Source: Branchiostoma floridae (lineage: Eukaryota; Chordata; Leptocardii; Amphioxiformes; Branchiostomatidae). Taken from it: 64,000 nucleotides of DNA. Below are positions 32,634 to 43,045 of this stretch, in pieces. Under the pieces are notes generated by a model. That model saw nothing but the letters and a program-made list of their open reading frames with translations. It did no database searches and was not told the DNA's origin. The number at the start of each line of letters is the position of its first letter. The first letter of the stretch is position 1. Position numbers and translations under genes: made by a program. The stretch spans positions 3,029,464-3,093,463 of the forward strand of contig NC_049994.1 of NCBI RefSeq assembly GCF_000003815.2, given 5' to 3'.

Positions 32634-33600
32634 CAAATGTTTGCCTTAAACCATCAAAGGGCCAGTGAACCTCCCGGAAGCTATACTTGAATCTTTCCAA
32701 CGGAAGCAAAGCTAACATTTGCTTTGAGCAAAGTGTACAAAGTACATATGGACGCACTATGAATAGCCAAATTTGCTATTCAAAAAGCCTTTAGCTGTAG
32801 TAAGTATTCACGTGTTATTTTGAAAGTTTCAACTGCTTTCCCCATGCATTATAAGATAGAGTCTAGCGATCCTTTAGATAGTTGGAAACTCATTGAAAGC
32901 GTTCCTAACTTACCAAATAACAAAATGATTTGTATACAACCAAGTGCCTTATTCAAACGACGTTTCAGTGACCGTCCGTCACCTTCGTCGAGGCAATTTA
33001 GAATGGTTCACTTTGCACTGCAGCATAGGTGTCGCTGTTTACAGATGTGGCCCCAAACGTAAATTATATTGTTATTCAGTAAGCTAGTGATGTTGCCCTC
33101 AATAATTCCATTTTACCTCTGCCAAATGTTTGCCTTAAACCATCAGAGGGCCATTAAACCTCCCGGAAGCTATATTTAAATCTTTCCAACGGATGCAAAG
33201 CTAACATTTGCTTTGAGCAAAGTGAACAAAGTACACACGGACAAACCATGAATCGCCAAACTGGACTACATTTTAAAAGTATGGCACTGTTTCTTAGGGA
33301 AGAAAATACTTTTAAAAGTATTTTCTTCCCTAAGAAACAGTGCCATACTTTTAAAAGGTAACGTACGGTCAAATGCATTTTCCCATATACATTACGAGTA
33401 AAACGATTATCAACTCATTGAACTAATTGCTCTCTTCACCTGACGTTTCGTTGACCGTACGTTACCTTTCTCGACCTCTTGGCAACTCGAATTTGTGAAC
33501 ATTGCACTGCAGCATAGGTGTCGCTGTTTACAGATGTGGCCCCAAACGTAAATTACCTTTGTATTCCATGAACTAGTGAGTTGTCTTGTAATTTGTAATT
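32634..33600. repeat. Segmental tandem duplication, period 489 bp
   Basis: CAAATGTTTGCCTTAAACCA occurs at 32634 and 33123. A 54-bp block starting TTGCACTGCAGCATAGGTGT is identical at 33013-33066 and 33502-33555; both offsets are 489 bp. Between these conserved ends the copies differ strongly: copy 2 carries the palindrome at 33271-33356 and an extra inverted repeat. The minus strand has (T/C)GAAACGTC in both copies (near 32964 and 33442). Confidence 0.9.
33271..33356. repeat. Perfect 86-bp palindrome
   Basis: The arms 33271-33313 and 33314-33356 are exact reverse complements with no spacer, centred on TACTTTT/AAAAGTA. Its right edge overlaps a 19-bp segment (33354-33372, AAAGGTAACGTACGGTCAA) whose exact inverse lies at 33451-33469. 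Confidence 0.97.
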
Positions 33601-34560
33601 CGTTCACTTTTTCGTAAATTCCGGCGCACATTCTTCACAGAGATTTCAGGTTGTATTCGTCAAAGTGTTTTGGTAGACATGTATGAAATGTGAACTTAAC
33701 GGTGTCCAAATGCACCGATCATAACGGTCAATCACAATTAACCGTTGAACCAATGAGGGCATGGAGATGTTAGCTCGACCAATGAGAAAGTGGTGGTTAC
33801 ACATCCAAAACTACATACGAATACTACATTATTGGCTCACATTAAACCACTTGTTTGTACGAGCCTTTGATCAAATTTCCGGTACATTAACTCTGATTGG
33901 TCCTTGATGTAATATAATTAAGACATAGAATGGTAGAATGAGTTAAATAATGACCCAAGTAATGGCACACGTTGGACAGAAAAAATGGACAGGAAGCGTA
34001 GATCATATCTTTGGGGACAGCGACAAATGGCGTCCTAATGCGTGTAATATGACCTATTATTAACTCCTACTCATACATGTAACTTTAGGATTGCCCTGGT
34101 ACATATACGCTCGGTAGTTTGGCAGCCATACTCCATTTGGGCTAACGGGCAAACTATGCCAAATGGCCGGATCGGTCTTTCTAAATTACGGTGCGTTGGC
34201 TTACATCGGTGCCTTGAGAGTTTTTGTGGGATGTATCCTCTCTCGTTTTTCTTGGCATCACTGCGTACTATGCCTAAGGCGATGGGGTTGGCTAGGGTCA
34301 ATGTCCCTAAGTGCTGCAAGTGAAACTAGTGCAAAGACAGAAAGATAAGACATTTACATCTTTTACTACTCGTCGGTGTCACAAAAATGTTAGAGCTTTT
34401 GGAGTTGTTTTGGACTCTAAGTGCCTCCTGTCTCAAAGGGATGCACAGCAATATCCCAATCTAAACTAGCTCGGATGTCTTAAGTTTCCTGTCGTTCGAA
34501 TATACTAAAAGCCAAATGAATCATTCTGCTAACTTTGCAAGGTTAGGTCCAAATATAACA
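33601..34560. other. No gene seen
   Basis: Frames at 34071-34348 overlap on opposite strands without a recognisable motif. Confidence 0.45.
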
Positions 34561-34562
34561 CT

Positions 34563-34616
34563 TTCATGAATACTTAGGTGCGGCCAACATTTCATGAATA
34601 CTTAGGTGCGGCCAAC
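34563..34616. repeat. Recent direct duplication, 28-bp period
   Basis: TTCATGAATACTTAGGTGCG GCCAAC occurs identically at 34563-34588 and 34591-34616. Confidence 0.95.
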
Positions 34617-35945
34617 CTTATAAGTCTATTCATATTCAATGTTTATTTTTTTGTTGAAGGAAGGGGCGTACTCATTTCATTATGACTGATAGTCTGTCTG
34701 TCTGTGTTTCTGCAGTTATATTCTTATGCTTAACACGATTTTAGAGCAGTAGAAAGTAAAGGGCAAAGGTCACATTTGTGGAGTAACAGGAAGTGGAGTT
34801 AAGAGTTGGCTAAATTAGTAATTCATCAACTTTGTTTGCCGACTGTCAAACATACTTCGCCATTGGATTAGTAAAATAGCCTGGTAATGCACATGTAGAT
34901 ATTGTAATTGGTCTTTTTGTTTGTGTATTTAAAGTAATGGAATTGTTGTTTTCTATACATCAACTATGTTCACCATGAAGTGGGAGAAAGGGATCAATGG
35001 ATACATGCCATGTTCATCAAAACCTTAAGTTCATAATTGATTGAACAACAGCCAATTAAAGACACGCAAAAACTTGTACATATTCAATGAAGGTATAGTG
35101 TCTCTGTACTGTCGTTCCTGACATGTCTGCACAGCAACTGCGTCGAATGAAAATCCCGATATCTAGGTCTCTATACTGTACACGCGAAGCTACTTAAAGG
35201 TTTGTTTTCATCCAGTTTAGTCTCCTGATATCATATCTGTACCTCATGACCCCTTTTGCAAATAAAATCGATATTCGCTGCAGCTAGAACTTTCATCACA
35301 TACCTTTGGGAGAGATTTAGCCTCCTTTTCTTCTCAACTCGAGGAGTTTACCTATATAGTAATCAGCATGTCTTGATCTCGTTGCAAAGCAGCTTCGGTG
35401 ACATCTTTTAATTAGATCTCCTTCCGGTGTGTTTGGTAAGTAGCTTTGCGAATAGGACGTTATTTGGATGCATCAGCTAGATGAAGATATGTCTTTTAAC
35501 ATAGCTGTATAGAGAGACTATTGCACTCACAGGAGCGGGTAACATCACCACTCATTTATTGCAAGGGGCCGTAAACTGAGCCTTGGGGGACCTCGAAAGA
35601 TTTGGCACATCACTGGCAAAGTGTTCTAATTCTGGCAAGGCAAGAGATAGGAGGCTTGTTTTGGACGCCACCAAAACCCCCGGACTCCAGGCATGAGGAT
35701 TTTGCTAGGTAAAGGAAAAGGTATAGTACTCACCAAATATCATGGCTCGGAGTTTCCACACGCTGAACCATCGACCGGCTTTCTGTGGGTGGACGATCAT
35801 GGCGAATCTGTATGTGGGGGAAAAACATCAAATATTAAAACATTGCAACGTGTGGCATTCATATATCCTCTTATGTCAGGTCAGCCACTTGTATGTATCA
35901 AAAAAAAAAAATATTAGGGATACGGTCTGTCTTCCGTCCTTTTTG
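34617..35945. other. No gene seen
   Basis: No supported feature; overlapping 70-codon frames at 35693-35954 have no recognisable domain. Confidence 0.45.
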
Positions 35946-35948
35946 CTG

Positions 35949-36090
35949 CGTTAGCTTTAGGCAGTCCTCCAATCCAATCACGTTGCCCCATACGCTCAAG
36001 AGGCAACGTGATTGGTTCGTACCTTCCGTCCAATAATAGGAAGGAGATGATTTCATTGGCAAATTGCTGACAAATGCTAACGCACCAGAA
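35949..36090. repeat. Fold-back sequence with CCAATCACGTTGCC arms
   Basis: TCCAATCACGTTGCC near 35974 is mirrored by GGCAACGTGATTGG at 36003-36016, and the outer GCTGCGTTAGC (35945-35955) by GCTAACGCACCAG (36078). CCAATCACGT is also the opening of each unit in the array 0.6 kb to the right. Confidence 0.65.
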
Positions 36091-36574
36091 GGACTGTATC
36101 TAAGGTCGAGTACGCAATAGTTATAAATACATGGAAGCTGGTGTGCTAAAACGAAGAGCCATCATACTGGCTTTTTAGAGACAGATACACTAGCCGGTGT
36201 GTTAAGTGGAAAGGTGATATACCAGTTATACAAACACAAGTAGCATCAACAATCTTTCGTCAGTAACTGAATAATTTTGTCATTTGCATAGATTGCCAGA
36301 AAATCGATAGATACAAGCGACAAGAGCAAGTCACAAAAGACTAGCTAATGCCTGCTCCAAGGTTCCTATCCATCTTTCTTGGAATATCGACCGGAATGAT
36401 CCTATGGTTCAATACATCAATGTCAGCCTTGTGTCATAATGATTGTGATTCAGCAATATTTGCCTGTACATATGCAGACCATTCAAACGATCTGTCTGGC
36501 AACTGACCCATCAAACTATACTGTATACGAGTATGTATAAAATGATAAAATTCATATATTGAGCTTCATGCTAT

Positions 36575-37475
36575 CATGCCTGGTCTGCCGGTTGTTCATT
36601 TCAAGCAATGACGCAATTGCACGCGCATTGCGCATTACCCCGGCGCAATTACTTGCCGTTCATCTTCATGACGGTATAACGTTGTCTAAAATTCAACAGC
36701 CAATCATGTGGACGCCTAAGGTCCAGGGTAAACTTGATTGGCTGGTAGCGTTCCTTACAACAAGTATGATACCAGATTCGCCGCTTGAATATTTCAATCA
36801 ATTACCCTGGTGCTCTATGGCCTGGTATTCGTCTTCCTGACGGCGTTCACGGTGCGGCCTTAGCGTTGTCTTAACGTCAGCAACCAATCACGTGGCCGCC
36901 TACGGTTTTAGGGGAAATTGATTGGCTGGTAGCGTTCACTACAGCAATCATGCCGGTTCGCCGCTTGTACATCTCAAGCCATGACCCCAGTGCCATGGCC
37001 TGTTATTCGTCCTCCTGATGGCGTTAGTGTTGTCTGAACGTCAGCAACCAATCACGTGAACGCCTAGGGTCTAGGGGAAAATTGATTGGCTGGTAGCGTT
37101 CCCTACAGCAGTTATACCAGGTATACCGCTTGTACATTTCAAGCAATGACCCCGATGTCATGGCCTGTTATTCGTTCTCCTGACGGTGTCAGCGTTGTCT
37201 GAACGTCAGCAACCAATCACGTGAACGCCTAGGGTCTAGGGTAAAATTGATTGGCTGGTAGCGTTCCCTACAAAAATCATGCCGGTTCACCGCTTGTACA
37301 TCTCAAGCCATGACCCCAGTGCCATGGCCTGTTATTTGTCCTCCTGATGGCGTTAGTGTTGTCTGAACGTCAGCAACCAATCACGTGAACGCCTAGGGTC
37401 TAGGAGAAAATTGATTGACTGGTAGCGTTCCCTTCAGCAATAGGAGGGGATATATGATTGGCTGATGGCTTGCCA
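36575..37475. repeat. Tandem array, ~164 bp unit, CCAAT-CACGTG in most units
   Basis: Units start with CAGC(AAC)CAATCA(C/T)GTG at 36697, 36878, 37042, 37207 and 37371, so unit lengths are 181, 164, 165 and 164 bp and the last is partial. A partial unit precedes 36697. Each unit then has GCCTA(G/C)GGT, TTGATTGGCTGGTAGCGTTC, CCGCTTGTACAT(C/T)TCAAGC, ATGACCCC, CATGGCCTGTTATTCGTC and GTTGTCTGAACGT. Inner units are over 85 percent alike by eye; edge units are more diverged. A lone relative (GTCAGCAACTAATCACGATG) lies at 56154. Confidence 0.92.
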
Positions 37476-39750
37476 GTTTTAACTCATCAAGGAAGACAGA
37501 TAGCAGACCGCAAGATCTATCCCAGTTTTTTTCCATCCCAGAAGCGCTTTTCGTAAGAGGCAAATTTGGGATGTAACACCGCATGATCGTTGCTTGATAC
37601 ACACAAACGTGCATGTCCAGAATGAGAAGACATCAAGCTTTTATAGCTCACAGAATATTATCAGCCGAATATCATCATAATTAGAGATTTGTTGATTTCG
37701 GAGGACGCATTTTCTGTCACAATTCTTTTTCACATTACACTAGCAAAAAAGATCTTTCCTCAGATTAATTTTATGGTCATAATAAAAATCGTAGATACTA
37801 AATTGCGTAAGTACGTACCCTTAATTTATTGGAGAAGAAAAGTCGTTGTCAAAACTATCTTTGGGACTACCTTTTACGTTAACGTTCTTGTGTCTGTTCT
37901 TTGTATGTAGCACTGTCAAAATTAAGTTACCAACTTGAGTGCAGTGCTACATTGTCTTGGTTGTTTTGAAAACAAATAAAAATATATTTGATTTCAATTG
38001 CAAAGTGAAAATACAAATGAAAGCGAAGTAATAAGTATCTTATCGACCCCTACCTAAATACTGGCATTTCCTTTCTTCAATGTCCAATTTCAAGAAATCA
38101 TTTCGGCACGTTTGTTACTGTATTACACGCAGGTATTGCCATTCAGGTGGAATTTTTTTCATGTTCCATTTGTAAGTCCAGTAAAAAATCTGATTCTTAA
38201 AAAAGACAAAATAATGTCAAAACCGGCGGAATACCGACGTCTCTGAGCTGTCATTTTCCCAAGCTACGAATTATGTCCAGTAAAAAATTTGTATTTCAAA
38301 AGATGTTCTCAATTACATGCTAGTCACGACTAGTCATTACAGCGAAGTAATTGAATAAAGCAAATTAGTTTTACTTCAAATCTTATTAGTTCAGTAATTT
38401 CTTTGATCTTTCATGCTTTTCATCTTCGTGACGATCTAGGCCCTTTTATCTTCATCAAATCATTTACTTGTTATCAGTCTAGCGTCCTTGTATCAAGCCA
38501 TATATCTGATTTTCCTTTTCCAAACATTTTGTCCTCAGTAAAAGCCATATTTGTAATTCTTGACGTCGTCGTTTTTTCCATTGTTAAAATCTGATGCGCC
38601 GCAAAGAGTCTTCCTTCGGGCTTTGGATGATTTATGATTGGACTTATGAACTTTCCGGTTCTCCATCTGGCCTAATATTTTTTTATCTTCAGAAATTTAT
38701 ATCAAGAGGTTTTTCATCTTTGTAAATCTTGAAAATAAAGAAGTTGAAATTACTGATATCATGATTTGATATGCCTTATCATGAATAATAATGATAACTA
38801 ATAATCTTTGCTGTATGTTCATGCCCGTAGGCAAAATGCACAAATGGTCACATGTGGTCTAATGGATGATAAGGTAAAACAACTAAGCTCACACAGTGAT
38901 TTGAAACTAGACTGATGTTATGTTTTTCTTTAGAAAACATCATTTTGATACTATCTGTAGGATCCTATCCGGTAACACGACAGTTTTAGTTTGGTCTCAC
39001 AGGTCATAGACTGTTACATGATGATGCTTTTAGTAACATTGCACGTATTTCATAACGAAAATTATTCCAGTCAGATGCAAACTATAAAGAAAGGTTTCCA
39101 TCGCCCTATCAAGTTCGCTTCAATTGTTGTACACATTTTATTCTTTCCAAGGCCCCATTTATTTCCCATGTGGCGCTCCTAGTACTTTTCCCCAGTCAAA
39201 CTTTCTGTGTGTGTGTGAAATGGAGCAATGAAAAGGAAAGTAAATCATTCCCTTTTCTTGGAAAGAGAGAGTGCTTTCTCTTTGGAGATAATGGGCTTTC
39301 TGTGCGCTTCAAACGCGTGACTTGGTGGAAGATAAAATGCTATTTGTGCTGTGATCTCCCTTTGGTAGGAAGCGCCGTTTTGTCGGCGAGCTGTGAAGTG
39401 ATTGCTCGACGTGAGAAGAATTTTAATGAGGTAAAGGTGTGTTGCTTGATGATCCGGGTGAAGTTTGTGGATAAGGTCCAAAATTTAGACTTAACTCTCG
39501 AAGAAATACATTTTTTGTACAAATAAAGGGACTATAACTCTTACTAATAAGACATTCTCCAAATTCCATTCTATTTTACTTTCTATGTAAAGATCTTCTT
39601 TTATTTTGGGCGATTTGTGCAAAATATAGCTACAATAATGCTTGCTCAAAATGCTATAAAAGCATGAGTTTTGGTAAGATGAGTCCTGACTAACTGTATG
39701 TGCTCAGCAATTTCAAGGGTGGAAACAATTAAAAATGCATTTTTCTTATC
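37476..39750. other. No gene seen; 99-bp direct repeat at 38170-38310
   Basis: GTCCAGTAAAAAAT occurs at 38176 and 38275. At 39170-39526 there is a 118-codon plus-strand frame in locally G+C-richer DNA, with a second 78-codon frame on the other strand; neither has a recognisable domain, so no gene is called. Confidence 0.45.
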
Positions 39751-39754
39751 AAAA

Positions 39755-39840
39755 AGATCTATTCAGTGTCACTGACGAAAGATTTAATCTGAAACGTCTG
39801 ACGTGTCCAAAATCATATTCAGTTGCTTGGGTATAAACTA
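39755..39840 (+). ncRNA. Hammerhead-ribozyme-like motif in a Penelope-like repeat (core complete)
   Basis: Reading 39768-39802: GTCA, then CTGACGA (39772-39778), a short hairpin AAGATTTAATCT, GAAA (39791-39794), CGTC, TGAC. This is the hammerhead order: stem I 5' strand, CUGANGA, stem II, GAAA, very short stem III, NUH (GUC), stem I 3' strand. Stem I is GUCA/UGAC plus two G-U pairs outward. Stem III is only the self-complementary ACGU, as known in hammerheads of Penelope-like elements, which would favour action as a dimer. One A between CUGANGA and stem II is unpaired. It is followed by the family tail ATTCAGTTGCTTGGGTATAA. Activity is untested. Confidence 0.55.
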
Positions 39841-39944
39841 TTTGACTTACTGTGAGCATTTTTGTGATGAGGCCCACTGCGCAAATCGAACACTTTGCAT
39901 ATCAATTCATATTTAGGATGTAAAACCTGCTCTTCAACTAGATC

Positions 39945-40030
39945 AATTCACTGTCACTGACGAAAGACGTTATCTTAAATGTCTGAATGTTTCCAAAATG
40001 AATTTCAGTTGCTTCAGTATAAACTATCCG
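39945..40030 (+). mobile_element. Second Penelope-like module, hammerhead-like part decayed
   Basis: GATCAATTCACTGTCACTGACGAAAGACG (39941-39967) keeps the CTGACGA core, but the GAAACGTC part has become TAAATGTCTGAATG, and the tail TTTCAGTTGCTTCAGTATAA follows. It lies 182 bp after the first module in the same orientation, so the two may be tandem terminal repeats of one element. Confidence 0.5.
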
Positions 40031-40082
40031 TCTTACTGTTAGAAATTTTGTGATATGGCCCAATAACCAAATCGTACTACAC

Positions 40083-40335
40083 AGGTGGACTCTCACTGCA
40101 CTTGGGGCACGGGTACGGCACTGTAGGTCTCGTTCACTGTGGCATTGTCATGTTATCTACGCCATTTTTTTTTATAATTTAGATATGGCCTAATACGTAA
40201 AAGTATGATCTAGAAGACAACAGAATACACAAAACTTAAGAAAACCGTTCTTCCTCTCTGAAATTAGTTGAGTCTCTTTTGAACCTCGCAGCTAGTGTCG
40301 CACTGGTGCCTCAAGTGCAGTGAGATTCCACCTTA
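40083..40335. mobile_element. MITE family 'GGCAC-TGCGGCACTGC', copy 2 (~253 bp)
   Basis: The ends AGGTGGACTCTCACTGCACT and AGTGCAGTGAGATTCCACCT are inverted repeats with few mismatches. Inside, TTGGGGCAC..GGTACGGCACTG mirrors GTCGCACTGGTGCCTCAAG. The interior matches copy 1 at 26988-27236. Confidence 0.85.
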
Positions 40336-40393
40336 AGCGGCGTTCTTAAGACCGGTGAGCGCCTGACAGTCTGACTTGCCAGACTCAACAAAA

Positions 40394-40955
40394 CCGAATG
40401 TAATACACTCCCCAGTAGCGACATGAAAGCTACGTAAGTCCACTTTAACTCTTCAAAGAACCAACTCATATTCCATCTATAATCGATCTACAGAGATCGG
40501 TCAACAGATATGCACTGATGGATGTAGTGACGGAATATTTATAGACTATGGACTTAGACGTTACATCCTATTTCAACCCGGGGTTATTTCTGTAACTACT
40601 GGCAGGGTGTCAAGATAAAGTTTTGCCACTTTCAACTATTTGCCACGGCACTGATTGGGGGTTTCGAGTATACCTAAACCGAGGGTAATACGCTCCTCAG
40701 TAACGACATAAAAGTCTAGTCCCCTAGGCCTTTAAGTCCAAAATAAACTAACTCATGTTTCATCTATAAGCAACAGAGATCGGTCTACAGTTATGTACTA
40801 ACGGGTGACAGAATATTCATAGACTTAGACTTAGATCCCATTTCAACTTGGGGTCATTTTTGTAACCGCTGGCAGGGCTTCAAGATAAAGTTTTGCCACT
40901 TCTAACTATTTGCCACAGCACTGGTAGGGGGTTTCGAGTATACCTGAAGGTAGGG
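40394..40955. repeat. Direct duplication, ~280 bp x 2
   Basis: CCGAATGTAATACACTCCCC (40396) and CCGAGGGTAATACGCTCCTC (40679) open two copies. Both share ACAGAGATCGGTC, GTCAAGATAAAGTTTTGCCA or TTCAAGATAAAGTTTTGCCA, and GGGGGTTTCGAGTATACCT at their ends. Confidence 0.88.
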
Positions 40956-41489
40956 AAGATTGTCACACCCGTTTGTCACATGCAATTTTGAATAAGGAGG
41001 TTTAGATAGGACGAGTCTCGCTGTGGAGGCTAACCATTACATTATGCCTCAAGCATTCCCCTTACTCCGTAAAAGCACACTACTGCATGCATAGAGCGAA
41101 AATCTAAGGGACCGTAAATTTTGATCATCTAGAAAACCGCTAAAGGACTTAAGAGATATACTTTTTTTTCACAAATATAGGCCCTGGGGAATTCGTATTA
41201 CTCTTAGTAATAAGAAATTCTTTAAATCTGATTGTTCTACATTTCCATCTCTTCATGTCTAGTTCTTTCTTTGTTTACTTTTTGTATCCACCTTTAAACA
41301 AAACCTTAAGATGTGATACACCAGTTTCGTACAGTAGGTACATACTGCAATAAGACCGGACTGTAAGTTTTGATCCAGTTACTTTGGGATGGGTCCCTAC
41401 TCTTTCCGATAAGTGCGGTGGAAATTCGTGGAATCTTAACAAATAGCTTAAGTAGAAATAGATTTAGACTAGTCATTTTTGCCTTTTGA
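40956..41489. other. No gene seen
   Basis: A+T-rich; may contain decayed 3' sequence of the LINE whose end follows. Confidence 0.4.
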
Positions 41490-41615
41490 TTTAACTATGT
41501 ATATCATTTTACCTTTTTTTTTGTTAAATATTATTATGTTTACCACAACTGCTTTACTTTGTATGCAATTAGCCCTCGGGCATGAATTTGCAATAAATAT
41601 GATTATCATTTAACC
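41490..41615 (+). mobile_element. LINE 3' end (same tail type as at 770-822)
   Basis: A hairpin GCCC-TC-GGGC (41572-41581), ATGAATTTG, CAATAAA (41591-41597) and an ATTATCATTT tail parallel the LINE 3' end at 775-822. No coding part of that LINE is recognisable here. Confidence 0.65.
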
Positions 41616-42105
41616 TACTCGAATTGTGGCTCTCCTCAAACATGGGAACTCCGAAAATGATCCATCTCTTGCCGGTGTTAGGTCCCAATTGTTAAGAAAT
41701 AGGTGTAAAGTACATTTTCGGAAGACTCAACAAGATCTCACAACCTTCGCATTCCAAGTCAAGTCAACAACGTACCGTAACCACAAGTCCACCTTGGAAC
41801 AGGTCTGTATTTTAACGTCAGCTAGTCCATAAACATTACAAACAGCACCTACCAAGTGAGAAAAAAGGGCGGCCGTAATTTTCAGGTCTTGATTTACATG
41901 GTTGGGGCAAGGCGTCTAGACAATTTTAATCACAGTCATCTGTAAGAGAATTTGCAACGTATTCATCAATGGCTGAAGCCTGCTTGCTATGTACAGCTTC
42001 CAGACGACCATAAGGCTATGGTGATTTGATAACATTGATGGCATCCACACGCGCTTCAATTTTCAGCCGTCTCTAGAAAGTTTTTTTTTTCAAAATTTGA
42101 CAGCT
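41616..42105. other. No gene seen
   Basis: No supported feature. Confidence 0.45.
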
Positions 42106-42107
42106 GT

Positions 42108-43045
42108 CATCCTAAATGATGTTTTCTAGTAGGCTGTGATTTTTCTGCGTGCTGACAGCAGTTGCGACGACTCAGATTCCATCAAAAATAGGTTTTGCAG
42201 ACGAAAACCTTCCAGGTAGCAGCCCTAGACATGTACTGTGAGGGCAATTGGTAGGTATAACGTTTGGGAACACTCCAGACTGACACAGCAGTAGTTATGC
42301 CACGTTTATATAAATACATGGACGACATCCGCGCGCGCATTAATTTTCAACCGTCTCTTAAAATATATTTTCAACCGTCTCTAACAAATATTTCAACCAT
42401 GCTTGTAAATCGTTCCAAGCAGCTGCAGAATGAGCAAATAATAGTATATGCCGTAGAAATTAGAAAAAAAATATAGGAAAATGAATGTCACAGTCAGTTG
42501 AGAGGTTAAAGAAGAAGACGAGAAAGAACAAAAGTGAAGTCAAAGAAAAAATTTATTAATTTTGTGTGTTGATTTGTTCAACCCTCTTGACCACTTAGAT
42601 TTTTATAAGAAAAGCAACTTCTTTTTTTAGCCAACCTCAATACTAAGGTAAATGAAGAAGACGGGAAAAAACAAAAAATGAAGACAAAGAAACTCTGTTT
42701 GGTGTGTTTAGTCATTTTTTTTACCTTCCTGACCGGACAGCTTAGATAAATACAATGTCTTTTGGGATAAGACTATTTTTCATTCGCACGCACGCATTAG
42801 TTTTTGGGTTCCCAGAGGATCCCCCCTATATATTCAAATCAACGTAGCATAACTCCTGCTGTGTCAGTCTGGCCTGGTTCCAAAATTAATACCTACCAAT
42901 TGCCCTCACAGCACATGCTAAGGCTGCTACGTATACAGGGAAGGTTTTCGTCTGAAAAATCCATTTTTAATGGAATCTGGATCGCCTCATTTCCTGTCAG
43001 CACGCAGAAAAATTACCGCTCACTAGAAAGCCATTATTTAGGATG
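42108..43045. mobile_element. Large fold-back element with ~200-bp arms and a duplicated centre
   Basis: The left arm 42108-42304 and right arm 42843-43045 are inverted copies: CATCCTAAATGATG against CATTATTTAGGATG, TTTTTCTGCGTGCTGACAG against CTGTCAGCACGCAGAAAAA, CAGACGAAAACCTTCC against GGAAGGTTTTCGTCTG, and GTGAGGGCAATTGGTAGGTA against TACCTACCAATTGCCCTCAC. The ~540-bp centre has two direct copies of a ~140-bp stretch (GAAGAAGACG.GAAA.AACAAAA at 42510 and 42653). Next to the right arm, AGAGGATCCCCCCTATATAT TCAAATCAACG is a copy of the terminal motif seen at 51.8 and 58.5 kb. No transposase frame. Confidence 0.82.

Noticed and set aside
36575-37475. Regular spacing suggesting a CRISPR array
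   Set aside because: Units of 164 bp are repeated over their whole length with no variable spacers, in animal DNA.
39170-39526. 118-codon plus-strand frame in G+C-richer DNA, with a 78-codon frame opposite
   Set aside because: Neither strand gives a recognisable protein; openness on both strands fits base composition better than coding.
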